DNA from: Sorex araneus
Taxonomy: Eukaryota > Chordata > Mammalia > Eulipotyphla > Soricidae
Direction: 5' to 3'
Assembly (NCBI RefSeq): GCF_027595985.1
Contig: NC_073306.1
Location: forward strand, 195,206,000-195,269,999
Length of the DNA stretch: 64,000 nt
Below the pieces are notes generated by a model. It saw only the letters and a list, made by a program, of their open reading frames with translations. It had not been told where the DNA came from and did not search any database. The position numbers and the translations under genes were made by a program. Position 1 is the stretch's first letter, and each line of letters begins with the position of its first letter. Shown one piece after another: positions 46,901-51,107 of the stretch.

Positions 46901-49900
46901 TTTTTTTTTTTTTTTAATAAGGTGTCCCGTTTCCGAAGAATTTCATGTCTGTGGCAAAAACTATACTCAAACGCCTTTTTAGGGTTTATGCTCACATTTA
47001 TCATCAGCATTTTGACCCTGTGATCCAACTTCAGGAGGAAGCACATCTCAATACATCTTTCAAGCACTTTATTTTTTTTGTCCAGGTAAGTTAGGTTGGG
47101 AATTCTTTTGCACTCAGTATAGTAAGCAGTTATTGACAGATACCTTAATAGCATGCTGCCAGTATAAAATTTGCATTATTTCATCTTCATCATCTCTGTG
47201 TCATGATGACAAGAGATACTGACCTTCTGAGTTCTGTTTATAACCAGACTGGTGGCTTGAAAATCTTAAATGTTTCTACAAATTTTGCCTTGGATTTATC
47301 TCGGTGAACTGCAATTGGAGGCTGAATAAGGAATCTGTGTAAGTTTGGTAGACTCAGAGATGAATTTAGTTCCTGTTTACCCCGGATCATTTTTAGCATA
47401 CTCAGACATGAAATAGACTTTCAGTATTATACCTTTTCTCTTTCTTTTTCCAGATTATCATTTTAAATATGGGTAATTTTTAAGTTAGAAACTACCTAAA
47501 ATGGGGCAAAAATGTCCCAAAGAGTTTTGCTGTTTCAGAAATCCAGATTTCTTTGATCTGATTTTTGTTGACCATCATTCCATCTTATTGTAACAGAAAT
47601 AATAAGCAGAAATGAGAAAGGGGTGGAAATGAATAAGCTGATCACTCTTTTGGAGAGTAAGAGTGAGTATCTCAGGAGATCTTTATAGAAGTTCAGGACT
47701 TGAATCTATGCTTTCTTCTGTTTTATTTTCTTACATGTGATAAATGAATCATTTTTTTATTTTTGTTTTTTTTTGTTTGTTTTGGGCCACACGAAGTGGT
47801 CTCTGGGTCCACTTGATTGTCTTCTTTTTTTTTGGTAATAATTTTTTTTTTCTTTCTGGGTTACACCCAGTGATGCACAGGGGTTACTCCTGGCTCATGC
47901 ACTCAGGAATTACCCCTGGCAGTGCTTGGGGGACCATTTGGGATGCTGGGGATCGAACCTGGGTTCACCACGTGCAAGGCAAACGTCCTACCGGCTGTAC
48001 TATCGCTTCAACCCCTATTAATTATTTTATTTAACATCAAAGCAGCAGTGCTAAGAGCAACATAAGAATGAAGATATTTTGCTTAAAGAAGATGTCTCAT
48101 ATGTGAAGAAATTTATTAATTTGGGGGCTCATGTGGAGGATTAGGGCCATCTCCAGTGGTTCTCAAGGCTTAGTCCTGGCTCCATGCTCAGTGATGATTC
48201 CTGGCAGTTCTCAGGAGGCCAGATCCAGTGTCAGAGATTGTAGGGGTTGACCAAGACAAGCCCCTTAACTCCTGTATTGTCTCTCAGCCTGTGAGAGAAT
48301 GACTCAACACCTGCTATGAAACAAAATTCTACAAATTTCTGTGCAGAATTATAAATCCTAATCAGGTGATATTCAATTTAGAACTCATGACTAATGTATA
48401 ATTGTCTTCTAATGCTTCGCTGTAATACTTAATATAACTTCCCCTATATCCCATTTCCACTAAAGAAAAATATGATTAATTTACCTCTATTCATACTTCT
48501 CACACTGAGGGGACACATTTTCTGTCTGAAATTTCGTATTGGCACATTTTCTTTTTGATTATTATTTGTCAGAATTACTGCCCTCAGCAATTACTGTGAC
48601 ATCTTATATATAAATACATGTAGTAACAAAGAAGGTGTTATTCCAAGGTTTTCATCTCTTTGGGTTAGGGAGAACATAACTTGTGAAGCTCAGTTTTGGG
48701 TGGTTTAAGAGAGGATCATCTTAATTTTTTCTTACTCTTATTATCTTAAAGTATACTCTATTTCCCAGCTGTTAGGGACTGATGCTTGGTATTTGCATAT
48801 TGGTTTACATCTTAAGACACTGTAATCTCTGTAAAAGTGAGTCCGTTATTAGTCATTTTTTTTTTCTTTGCTTTTTGGGTCACACCCACCATTGCACAGG
48901 GGTTACTCCTGGCCCTGTACTCAGGAATTACTCCTGGGGGTGCTCAGGGGACCATATGGGATGCTGGGAATCGAACTCGGGTTGGCCGCCTGCAAGGCAA
49001 ACACCCTACCCGCTGTGCTATCACCCCAGCCCCTTAGTCTTCGTTTTAGTAAAAGTGGGGTCTCTGGTATAGATCTCATCTTTAGAGACTGCTGGTGTGG
49101 CCCTTCTCCAGCTGAATTCCTCTCTGTAGAGAAACCATAAGGTCAGGAACATGCCTACAGAGATACTTCCCGGTATGTGTTTGGGTTCCTGTGACTTCAG
49201 AATTCTCTTTACAGGATCCAAAGTGCATTTTTGAGTCTTTATGAATCTTTTCCTTTAGTCTGTCTTTTGAGAGGTCATATGTAGACCCATGGTGTTGCCA
49301 GTTGTATTAGCTGATTGTGAGAGTGTGTGGACATTGTCTATATAAATATAAGCTAGCCAGGTTTTCCCCTGTTGAGGTACGGAATGGGGCTGGGCTTTAG
49401 AAGACTGGGGACATTTGATGAGGATCAGGGACTTGTTCTGCTTTTGTCACTACTTTCCAGTGCAGAATCCTGAGAATTTTACCTTTTTTATTTTTTGCTT
49501 TTTGGGTCATACCTGGCAATGCTCAGGATTACTCCTGGCTCTGCACTCAGGAATTATTTCTAGCTCTGCACTTAGGAATTATACCTGGTGGTACTTGGGG
49601 GACCATATGGATGCTGGGGATCGAATCTGGGATAGACTGTTTGCAAGACAAAAACGCCCTACCCTCTATACTGTTGTTCCAGCCTCAGAATTTTAAATTT
49701 GAATTTGCTTTCCTGTTCACTGTGAATGTATGTTGTTAGGGCTGGAAAATAGTTTATTTAATTCAGTAATAGATTAGCTTAATGCCAAATTCAAGAACTC
49801 AGTCACATGGTACTTTTCCATTTTTTAACTATTGGTCTGGACTCCACACATGACAAATTATTATTAAGTATCTTCTAATGCTTCAGTCTAATACTTAGTA

Positions 49901-50849
49901 TAGTTTGTACATGTGATATTGATAAATGAATTAAATTGCATGTTCAGAATGGCCAGCTTTGGTATAATATTAGATCAAACATGTAGATAGCTTTATTAGT
50001 TATGATTTATAGTTCAAATCAAATCTGTTCATATTTGAACTGTAGAACTGCAGGTGTGGGGCTGGGAGAGAGCTCGGAGACCCGAAGGAGGAAGGGCCCG
50101 GAGAGCAGGCTTGTGTGTGGCGGGCCCGTTTGACTCCAGGCTTTCCGCTGTCCCCTAGCGAGGCCGGGAGCCCCCTCCAGGCACAGAGTGCTCCGAGGCA
50201 TGCACCTGCGCACATGCAAAGTACCCCCCTGAGTGAGCGACCCAGTGATGAGTGGAATTGCTAAGGGAAGGCATATTAATCAAGATTCTCTTACTTGTTC
50301 TTTACAGAATTTCAATTGTGATTGGTGGACTCAACATTGTTCTTGTTATTCGCATACTATATTTCATGCTACCTTTGCAGATACGTTAGTTTATAGCCAG
50401 TCTTACTCTAAATAATAATGCTGAAATTTGCCTCCGATGCTCAATGTCTTTGACCTCGACTTGGTTGTCTGTATTTAAATGGTGCCCATGTTTACTTTGT
50501 GCCAGGAATTACATCAAGTATTAACACACGCTTCACATTTGCCAGTAGAATTTCTTTGAGGTAAAGATTTATCCTCATATTAGGAATGTAAAGCATGATA
50601 TTAGAAATGATTGAATAATTTACATAAGGTATAGGTAATAGAAAAAAATTGGAAAGATTTGATTTCTAGTTACTTTAAAACTAATTTCTAACAATTGTTG
50701 GTAGAAATATACTTTGCAGTAGAATGTAATACATTTTTGTTCTTCCCTCTGCCTTTCTTTGACATGTATAGGAATTCAACCTCATTGATAGGAGAGAACT
50801 TGCACCACTCCAAGAACTGATCGAAAAGCTCACGTCAAAGGACAGATAA
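13264..50849 (+). CDS. MOB1B: MOB1B, complete coding sequence in six exons
   Basis: MOB kinase activator 1B, a scaffold and co-activator of LATS1/2 and NDR1/2 (STK38/STK38L) kinases downstream of MST1/2 in Hippo signalling; it acts in cytoplasm and nucleus. Coding exons: 13264-13277, 34150-34316, 41315-41408, 44509-44642, 46922-47085, 50772-50849. They total 651 nt, giving 216 residues plus stop, the usual MOB1 length, with no frameshift. Zinc ligands Cys79, Cys84, His161 and His166 are present, as are Thr12 and Thr35, the MST1/2 phosphosites. The paralogue call uses positions that, from memory, separate MOB1B from MOB1A: Gly6, Met43, Val57, Asp77, Glu82, Lys92, Pro169, Ile171 and Thr212 are all MOB1B-like. 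All introns are GT-AG. A processed pseudogene is excluded because introns are present and phases are consistent. The start ATG has G at -3. DCK follows on the same strand, as in human. Confidence 0.97.
13721..13999. other. Start of MOB1B intron 1 beyond the CpG island
   Basis: CpG density falls quickly; a C-run (ACCCCCCACCCGCCCCCCCTT) is near 13,850. No other feature seen. Confidence 0.4.
14000..14173 (-). mobile_element. SOR-type SINE in MOB1B intron 1
   Basis: Well preserved body and head (GGTTCCATATGGGATGCC, GATCGAACCCAGGTCGGC) on the - strand. Confidence 0.88.
14174..15797. other. MOB1B intron 1, mostly single-copy
   Basis: No coding or strong repeat signal. 15,303-15,380 and 15,700-15,760 carry MIR/L2-like wording (CAGGCACTGTACTGGGTACC; CACCTGCTGTGTGCTAGGC), suggesting ancient repeat remnants. 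Confidence 0.4.
15798..16110 (+). mobile_element. Two old plus-strand SOR-type SINEs in tandem
   Basis: Copies at about 15798-15950 and 15952-16110 abut directly. Both are diverged but keep the GGGTAAGGxxCTT head motif and AGAGCCAGAAGTAA-like ends. Confidence 0.65.
16255..16372 (-). mobile_element. SOR-type SINE fragment
   Basis: Head and middle of a minus-strand copy (GGTCCATATGGGGTGCTGGGG, GGGGCAAGTGCCCTGCCTAC); the tail half is missing. Confidence 0.7.
16373..17007. other. MOB1B intron 1, single-copy
   Basis: No recognised feature apart from short GGAA repeats near 16,843. Confidence 0.4.
17020..17242 (-). mobile_element. SOR-type SINE with expanded (TTTA)n tail
   Basis: Well preserved minus-strand copy (17078-17242) whose tail is a pure TTTA array of about 14 units (17020-17077). 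TSD AAAACTAAGCAT occurs at 17008-17019 and 17243-17254, so the microsatellite lies inside the element. Confidence 0.92.
17552..17698 (-). mobile_element. SOR-type SINE with 12-bp TSD
   Basis: Minus-strand copy between TAAAACCATCTT at 17540-17551 and 17699-17710. It has no T-rich start, so its tail was lost or never long. Confidence 0.85.
17733..17983 (-). mobile_element. Type-B SINE in MOB1B intron 1
   Basis: Minus-strand copy starting ACTGTAGCACTGTCATCCCA, then CATCGATTTGCTCGAGC, TTGTTACTGTTTTTGGCATA and the shared tRNA-like head ending GCTATCACTCTAGTCC. Confidence 0.88.
17995..18430 (+). mobile_element. Ancient L1 (L1M type) split by a SINE
   Basis: Text on both sides of the SINE at 18082-18274 (AATTCCTGACTCTTAGGAAAC before; GAATTCTCATGTATTCCTACC and CCCAGTTTTATGTCTG after) fits old L1M 3' regions. 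The break falls at the duplicated GAATAGCGCAAGA/GAGTAGCGCAGAG. Confidence 0.5.
18082..18274 (+). mobile_element. SOR-type SINE inserted in an ancient L1
   Basis: Plus-strand, moderately diverged, with CAAAAGCAAAGAAAGAAAAG tail and TSD GAATAGCGCAAGA/GAGTAGCGCAGAG. Confidence 0.82.
18431..19204. other. MOB1B intron 1, mostly single-copy
   Basis: A weak SINE-like trace (GGGCCACCCCTGATTGTGC) lies at 18,785-18,860. The many short ORFs here are not supported. Confidence 0.35.
19205..19555. mobile_element. SINE nested in SINE
   Basis: An old + strand copy (19205-19285 and 19476-19555) is interrupted by a minus-strand copy (19286-19475). The outer halves join in order: head GGGCTAGAGAGATAGCTCAG, then AGGAGTGACCCCTGACTAGC. 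Confidence 0.7.
19556..20392. other. MOB1B intron 1, single-copy
   Basis: No recognised repeat or coding signal. Confidence 0.4.
20393..20805 (-). mobile_element. Two degenerate minus-strand SINEs
   Basis: About 20393-20580 and 20660-20805. They keep GATCACATCTGGC and GCATGCAAAGCATATGCTTTG, and GGGGCCATAGGATGTTAGGG and GTCTCTCTAGCC, respectively. Confidence 0.6.
20806..21827. other. MOB1B intron 1, single-copy
   Basis: No coding signal. Likely unique intronic DNA with possible old repeat remnants I cannot name. Confidence 0.4.
21828..22018 (+). mobile_element. SOR-type SINE
   Basis: Plus-strand copy with a CAACAACAACAAC and C9 tail region; flanks AATCCTTTT/AATCTTTTT suggest a TSD. Confidence 0.82.
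22165..22297 (-). mobile_element. SOR-type SINE, internally shortened
   Basis: Minus-strand copy with GGGGATTGTATGGGATGCC and CTACCCACTGTACTATTC landmarks and a reduced B-box region. Confidence 0.72.
22460..22612 (-). mobile_element. Old L1 ORF2 fragment
   Basis: Order CTTTATCCAGTCACCTG, GCTGTGAATATGCTGCTATG, TCCTTTGGATAAACGCC follows the antisense of the L1 ORF2 3' region known across mammals. Confidence 0.65.
22613..23344. other. MOB1B intron 1, unassigned
   Basis: 22,640-22,900 contains repeated CTCACTGGCAC/GAGCTCAC and GCTACGG(T/C)TCTCAC motifs, suggesting a degenerate tandem repeat. No gene supported. Confidence 0.35.
23345..23673 (-). mobile_element. Two minus-strand SINEs
   Basis: About 23345-23490 (degenerate) and 23503-23673 (better kept, CAGGGATTACTCCTGGGTC to GTTGCTCCAGCCC). 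Confidence 0.7.
23800..24670 (+). mobile_element. Composite non-autonomous retroelement with L1-like 3' end
   Basis: 871 bp flanked by a perfect 16-bp TSD, AGAAAAGTTAGATTGA (23784-23799 and 24671-24686). Order: a GC-rich unit of about 147 bp (23808-23954); a 180-bp spacer with AAAATGGTGGCAGC, close to a YY1 site; a second copy of the unit (24135-24283); an A/T-rich block opened by GCGGCCGCTATCGCGGCCGC (24306-24325); a G-rich tract (24499-24522); a 3' end matching the local L1 3' terminus (CACGGTGGTTCAATAAAAT); and an A tail. It has no ORF of note. The layout recalls L1 5' UTR monomers joined to an L1 3' UTR, or SVA-like composites. I cannot name a family. Confidence 0.85.
24687..25043 (-). 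mobile_element. Third SINE-like element (type C), tentative
   Basis: Begins TCACTATCACGAATCACGA, resembling the reversed tail of type B, then CGAGTGGCTCGAGCGG and TATCCCTGAGATTTTAGAAG. It lies between AGAAAAGTTAGATTGA (24671) and AGAAAAATTAGATTGA (25044), a 15/16 match, so it may be a separate insertion at the same site. Confidence 0.5.
25044..25117. repeat. Repeated target-site sequences
   Basis: ATTGATAGCATA occurs at 25055-25066 and 25091-25102 around a 24-bp A/T-rich insert. AGAAAAATTAGATTGA (25044) and AGAAAAGTTAGGTTCA (25102) are third and fourth versions of the TSD of the composite element. Confidence 0.75.
25118..25464. other. MOB1B intron 1, single-copy
   Basis: No recognised feature. 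Confidence 0.4.
25465..25618 (-). mobile_element. Old SOR-type SINE
   Basis: Diverged minus-strand copy (GGGGTTGGGGCACAGCCG to GAGCTGTCTCTCTGGCCC). Confidence 0.7.
25619..27414. other. Largest repeat-poor stretch of MOB1B intron 1
   Basis: About 1.8 kb without a shrew SINE or recent L1. Around 26,980-27,090 the wording resembles an ancient MIR/L2 remnant. The lack of insertions may reflect chance or conserved non-coding DNA; no exon is supported. Confidence 0.4.
27415..27573 (+). mobile_element. SOR-type SINE
   Basis: Plus-strand copy, GAGGTGTGGAGAGATGGTGC head through CTGGTGTGACCC and short A tail. Confidence 0.82.
27649..27855. mobile_element. hAT-like MITE with 8-bp TSD
   Basis: 207-bp element with imperfect terminal inverted repeats (left TAGAGTTTCGCAAC; right end GGTTGAGAAATACG, reverse complement CGTATTTCTCAACC). 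These resemble the CAGxGTTTCTCAACC ends of hAT elements. It is flanked by identical CTTTAAGC at 27641-27648 and 27856-27863. There is no transposase. Eight-base TSDs are characteristic of hAT transposition. Internal sequence is GC-moderate with no SINE similarity. Confidence 0.6.
27864..28045 (+). mobile_element. Type-B SINE with (GACAGT)n tail
   Basis: Head is cut or mutated at TACAGTGGTAGGGCG, directly after the hAT TSD. The body is shortened (CTGCCCGCTTGAGC), and the tail GATGACAGTGACAGTGACAG is a clean hexamer array. Confidence 0.85.
28046..28864. other. MOB1B intron 1, single-copy
   Basis: No recognised repeat or coding signal. Confidence 0.4.
28865..29017 (-). mobile_element. Old SOR-type SINE
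   Basis: Diverged minus-strand copy ending GTGCTATTTCTCCAGCCCC. Confidence 0.7.
29470..29900 (+). mobile_element. Old L1 ORF2/3' end fragment
   Basis: Order GTGCACGCCCATATTCATTG, CAAATGTCCAATTACAGATG, GGTATGCTAAGTGAAGTCAG, GATCGCTCATATGTAATATG matches the sense L1 ORF2 end and 3' region. An AC microsatellite (29585-29604) lies inside. Confidence 0.75.
29916..30115 (-). mobile_element. Type-B SINE with 13-bp TSD
   Basis: Perfect CATGAAACTATCA at 29903-29915 and 30116-30128. The tail on the + strand reads CTGTCACTGTCATCCC, showing a non-poly(A) end; the head ends GCTATCGCTCCAGCCC. Confidence 0.92.
30362..30525 (+). mobile_element. Old SOR-type SINE
   Basis: Diverged plus-strand copy with GAGTGCAGAGCCAGGAGTAA retained. 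Confidence 0.75.
30526..30959. other. MOB1B intron 1, single-copy
   Basis: AT-rich; no recognised feature. Confidence 0.4.
30960..32150 (-). mobile_element. Scattered degenerate minus-strand SINEs
   Basis: Traces at about 30960-31065, 31617-31775, 31865-31985 and 32065-32150, each with two or three SOR landmarks only (e.g. GGCGGTACTTGGGGGACCAT at 31,683). The DNA between (31,066-31,616) shows nothing recognised. Confidence 0.5.
32170..33060 (+). mobile_element. Old L1 ORF2 end and 3' UTR
   Basis: Ordered similarity to sense L1 ORF2: AACTTCTTCAGAGAAGACAT, GGACATGCAAACCAGAATAC, GGTGAAAAGGAACCACTG, TTCTACTCCTTGACACCTAT, then the TGGTCAGATAAAAAGATGG end. Frames are broken throughout. It contains a TATATG microsatellite at 32376-32413. 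Confidence 0.75.
33096..33245 (-). mobile_element. SOR-type SINE, head truncated
   Basis: Well preserved tail and body; the sequence leaves the consensus after GGCTGCGTGCAGGATAC. It lies 0.9 kb upstream of MOB1B exon 2. Confidence 0.88.
33325..33494 (-). mobile_element. SOR-type SINE
   Basis: Moderately diverged minus-strand copy ending GTGCTAGTGCTCTGGCCCC. Confidence 0.82.
33960..34115 (+). mobile_element. Old SOR-type SINE next to MOB1B exon 2
   Basis: Plus-strand copy (GGGCCAGAGAGACAGAGG to GTGTGGCCTCAAAACAAAAC). Its A-rich tail ends about 35 bp before the exon 2 acceptor, so part of the splice-acceptor region derives from it. Confidence 0.78.
34150..34316 (+). CDS. MOB1B: MOB1B coding exon 2
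   Basis: 167 nt encoding residues 5/6 to 60 plus one base. Acceptor CCTTACAG follows a strong pyrimidine tract; donor GTAAGT is at 34317. It includes the Thr12 and Thr35 phosphosites and the flexible N-terminal region that docks against the core. Gly6, Met43 and Val57 mark it as MOB1B rather than MOB1A. An old + strand SINE ends about 35 bp before the acceptor, and further SINEs in both orientations flank the exon. Confidence 0.97.
34560..34880 (+). mobile_element. Ancient MIR split by a SINE
   Basis: TGTCTGGTACACTGTTCTTT, TTATTTCATCTTCACAGTC (left) and ATTATTATCCTAATTTAATG, TCAGAACCTGAGAC (right) are consecutive MIR segments. They are separated by the insertion at 34644-34817 with TSD GTAGGCATT/GTAGGTATT. 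Confidence 0.75.
34644..34817 (-). mobile_element. SOR-type SINE inserted in a MIR
   Basis: Minus-strand copy, moderately diverged (TACACTTAGGGATTCTCAGG to GGACTGTCGCTCCCC), in MOB1B intron 2, 330 bp after exon 2. Confidence 0.85.
34898..35067 (+). mobile_element. SOR-type SINE with 13-bp TSD
   Basis: Near-consensus plus-strand copy between AAAAGTATATGAC at 34885-34897 and 35068-35080. Confidence 0.93.
35320..35900. mobile_element. Three degenerate SINEs in MOB1B intron 2
   Basis: Minus copies at about 35320-35440 and 35490-35625 and a plus copy at about 35764-35900. Each keeps only parts of the consensus. Confidence 0.6.
35901..36524. other. MOB1B intron 2, single-copy
   Basis: AT-rich; no recognised feature. 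Confidence 0.4.
36525..36670 (-). mobile_element. Old SOR-type SINE
   Basis: Minus-strand copy (GACCACATGCTTGGCGATGC to GGTCTGCCATGTGCAAGAT), abutting an L1-type 3' end. Confidence 0.65.
36671..36830 (+). mobile_element. L1-type 3' terminus
   Basis: G-rich start, then TGTGCACTGGTGGAAGGATG, GGAGCATTGTATGACTGAAA and CTCATGGTGATTCAATTAAA, the same 3' end as the L1s at 4.1 and 40 kb but in sense orientation. Only about 160 bp remain. Confidence 0.75.
36831..37020 (+). mobile_element. SOR-type SINE with 17-bp TSD
   Basis: Near-consensus copy inserted in the A tail of the L1 3' end: TAAAAAAAAGCAACTGA at 36814-36830 and 37021-37037. Confidence 0.93.
37038..37557. other. MOB1B intron 2, single-copy
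   Basis: No recognised feature. Confidence 0.4.
37558..37735 (-). mobile_element. SOR-type SINE
   Basis: Near-consensus minus-strand copy with a T13 tail, ending GCTATTGCTCCAGCCCC. Confidence 0.9.
37736..38739. other. MOB1B intron 2, single-copy
   Basis: About 1 kb without a recognised repeat or coding signal. Confidence 0.4.
38740..38885 (+). mobile_element. Old SOR-type SINE
   Basis: Plus-strand copy (GGCCTGGAGAGAGAGTACAA to GGGTGTAGCCC). Confidence 0.7.
38886..39311. other. MOB1B intron 2, single-copy
   Basis: No recognised feature. Confidence 0.35.
39312..40940 (-). mobile_element. Old L1 3' regions, interrupted by a younger L1
   Basis: 39312-39830 is an L1-like 3' UTR and ORF2 end of a second family (TTTATTGATTGAGATTTTGTG, ATTGCTGGGTTTCATGGGAG). 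39900-39993 and 40608-40940 read as antisense ORF2 upstream parts (GTTCCATTGGTGTATTGAG; GATGGCTATGGAATTGAAGC). The younger L1 at 40006-40595 breaks the latter. Confidence 0.65.
40006..40595 (-). mobile_element. 5'-truncated LINE-1 with 12-bp TSD
   Basis: 590-bp L1 3' end, closely similar to 4133-4720, between CTGCAACTTATT at 39994-40005 and 40596-40607. It contains only the last part of ORF2 and the 3' UTR, which is C-rich on the + strand. Confidence 0.9.
40980..41190 (+). mobile_element. Old L1 ORF2 fragment before MOB1B exon 3
   Basis: TTATAACCCAGCAATACCAC, CAAAACACAAAAACATTC, GTCCAACTGTAGATGACTAG match sense L1 ORF2 order. It ends about 125 bp before exon 3. Confidence 0.6.
41315..41408 (+). 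CDS. MOB1B: MOB1B coding exon 3
   Basis: 94 nt encoding residues 61-91 plus two bases of Lys92. Acceptor TTTGCAG; donor GTACGA at 41409, which departs from GTRAGT at +4 and +6. It carries zinc ligands Cys79 and Cys84 and the paralogue-diagnostic Asp77 and Glu82. The phase (ends after base 2) joins exactly to the first base of exon 4. Confidence 0.96.
41965..41993 (+). repeat. G-run cluster (potential G-quadruplex)
   Basis: G15-A-G6-A-G6 in MOB1B intron 3, 557 bp after the exon 3 donor, on the transcribed RNA's own strand. It easily satisfies the four-G-run rule. Confidence 0.85.
42075..42740. mobile_element. Three old SINEs in MOB1B intron 3
   Basis: Minus copies at about 42075-42213 and 42275-42462 (GATCACTCCTGGTGGGTTC) and a degenerate plus copy at about 42535-42740 with a (CAAAC)n-like tail. 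Confidence 0.7.
43010..43187 (-). mobile_element. SOR-type SINE
   Basis: Near-consensus minus-strand copy (TCACACCTGGCGATGCACAG to GTGCTATCTCTCCAGCCC) in MOB1B intron 3. Confidence 0.92.
43799..43861 (+). repeat. 21-bp tandem repeat, three copies, inside a SINE
   Basis: GCCAAGGAGGATTCTAGCAAG occurs three times in a row; the last copy has AAAG for CAAG. 21 bp is a multiple of three, which keeps a spurious frame open here. Confidence 0.88.
43961..44008 (+). repeat. (TG)n(TA)n microsatellite
   Basis: About eleven TG units followed by TA and TATG units. Confidence 0.88.
44509..44642 (+). CDS. MOB1B: MOB1B coding exon 4
   Basis: 134 nt encoding residues 92-136 plus one base of Gly137. It starts after TATTTCAG and ends before GTACAG at 44643, a weak-looking donor with A at +5. 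It encodes the highly conserved tryptophan-containing core (EYHWADG, then the MTWVQDQ helix) that forms part of the kinase-binding surface. Confidence 0.96.
45045..45190 (-). mobile_element. Old SOR-type SINE in MOB1B intron 4
   Basis: Minus-strand copy (GTGCCATATTCAGCAGTGC to CACTATACTGTCTTTCCAG). Confidence 0.7.
45640..46080 (+). mobile_element. Ancient L1M 3' region (tentative)
   Basis: The order of TAGTTTCAACATTTTACC, AATCACAGTGTAATAATTAT and AATATAATACCATTGCCTAA resembles sense L1ME-type 3' ends. No recent features. Boundaries are uncertain. Confidence 0.4.
46208..46365 (+). mobile_element. SOR-type SINE in MOB1B intron 4
   Basis: Plus-strand copy (GGGCAAGCGCGTTAGCACAG to CACCCAGAAAAAAAAG). 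Confidence 0.8.
46366..46921. other. End of MOB1B intron 4
   Basis: AT-rich, single-copy. The last 25 bp hold the T15 tract and exon 5 acceptor. Confidence 0.45.
46922..47085 (+). CDS. MOB1B: MOB1B coding exon 5
   Basis: 164 nt encoding residues 137-191. The acceptor is AATAAG after an uninterrupted run of 15 T; the donor is GTAAGT at 47086. It carries the two zinc-ligand histidines, His161 and His166, and the MOB1B-type residues Pro169 and Ile171. Confidence 0.97.
47086..47849. other. Start of MOB1B intron 5
   Basis: Single-copy AT-rich DNA; T-rich from 47,740. No other feature. Confidence 0.4.
47850..48016 (-). mobile_element. SOR-type SINE
   Basis: Near-consensus minus-strand copy (TTACACCCAGTGATGCACAG to TACTATCGCTTCAACCCC). 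Confidence 0.9.
48130..48295 (-). mobile_element. Degenerate SOR-type SINE
   Basis: GGTTCTCAAGGCTTAGTCC, CTCCATGCTCAGTGATGATTC and TGTATTGTCTCTCAGCC remain. Confidence 0.6.
48296..48856. other. MOB1B intron 5, single-copy
   Basis: No recognised feature. Confidence 0.4.
48857..49033 (-). mobile_element. SOR-type SINE
   Basis: Near-consensus minus-strand copy; TTAGTC flanks on both sides give a short TSD. Confidence 0.92.
49034..49481. other. MOB1B intron 5, single-copy
   Basis: No recognised feature. Confidence 0.4.
49482..49685 (-). mobile_element. SOR-type SINE with internal duplication
   Basis: GGCTCTGCACTCAGGAATTA-like text appears twice (near 49,536 and 49,564), a 30-bp internal duplication. 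Flanks GAGAATTTTA/CAGAATTTTA suggest a TSD. Confidence 0.88.
50056..50225 (+). mobile_element. GC-rich old SINE in MOB1B intron 5
   Basis: Starts GTGGGGCTGGGAGAGAGCTC and is unusually GC-rich for this AT-rich intron. It resembles the head of an old SOR subfamily; the rest is hard to align. Confidence 0.5.
50485..50600 (+). mobile_element. Ancient MIR remnant
   Basis: TTTGTGCCAGGAATTACATC, TTAACACACGCTTCACATTT and TTTATCCTCATATTAG follow the MIR core. Confidence 0.55.
50772..50849 (+). CDS. MOB1B: MOB1B coding exon 6 and stop codon
   Basis: 78 nt encoding residues 192-216 followed by TAA at 50847-50849. Acceptor TGTATAG. The end reads [11 protein letters not shown]; Thr212 is the MOB1B state (Gly in MOB1A, from memory). 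The 3' UTR continues directly. Confidence 0.97.
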   Translation, partial: EFNLIDRRELAPLQELIEKLTSKDR

Positions 50850-51060
50850 ACGATGCAGAACTGTGCAAATTGTTCTTTATGTGAAGCTGCGTGGAGTGTA
50901 TTTGTATTTTTGTTGTATTTTATTTTTATCTCGAGTTTGTCTTTGGGGGGCTTTTCTGGGTTCTCTTTCTGAATAACTGAAACCATATGCTATTGTTAGT
51001 GAAAGCCAAGAACAATTCGCTATACATTTGATAGTGGTAAATATTATCTTAATGATTTGC

Positions 51061-51107
51061 AGTATATGTGTGTATATATACATTCTCTATATATACACAC
51101 ACATACT
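51061..51107 (+). repeat. Perfect-loop inverted repeat in MOB1B 3' UTR
   Basis: Arms 51061-51080 and 51088-51107 pair over 20 positions with one G-T-type mismatch, around the 7-nt loop CATTCTC. In the mRNA this is a compact AU-rich hairpin 212 nt after the stop codon. Confidence 0.88.

Noticed and set aside
13264-50849. Processed MOB1 pseudogene or MOB1A
   Set aside because: Introns, intact frame and nine paralogue-diagnostic residues all point to functional MOB1B next to DCK.
51061-51107. Annotating the hairpin as a microRNA gene
   Set aside because: The stem is a TA/TG-alternating sequence, as in decayed microsatellites, and no known miRNA seed or expression is visible; kept only as a finding.
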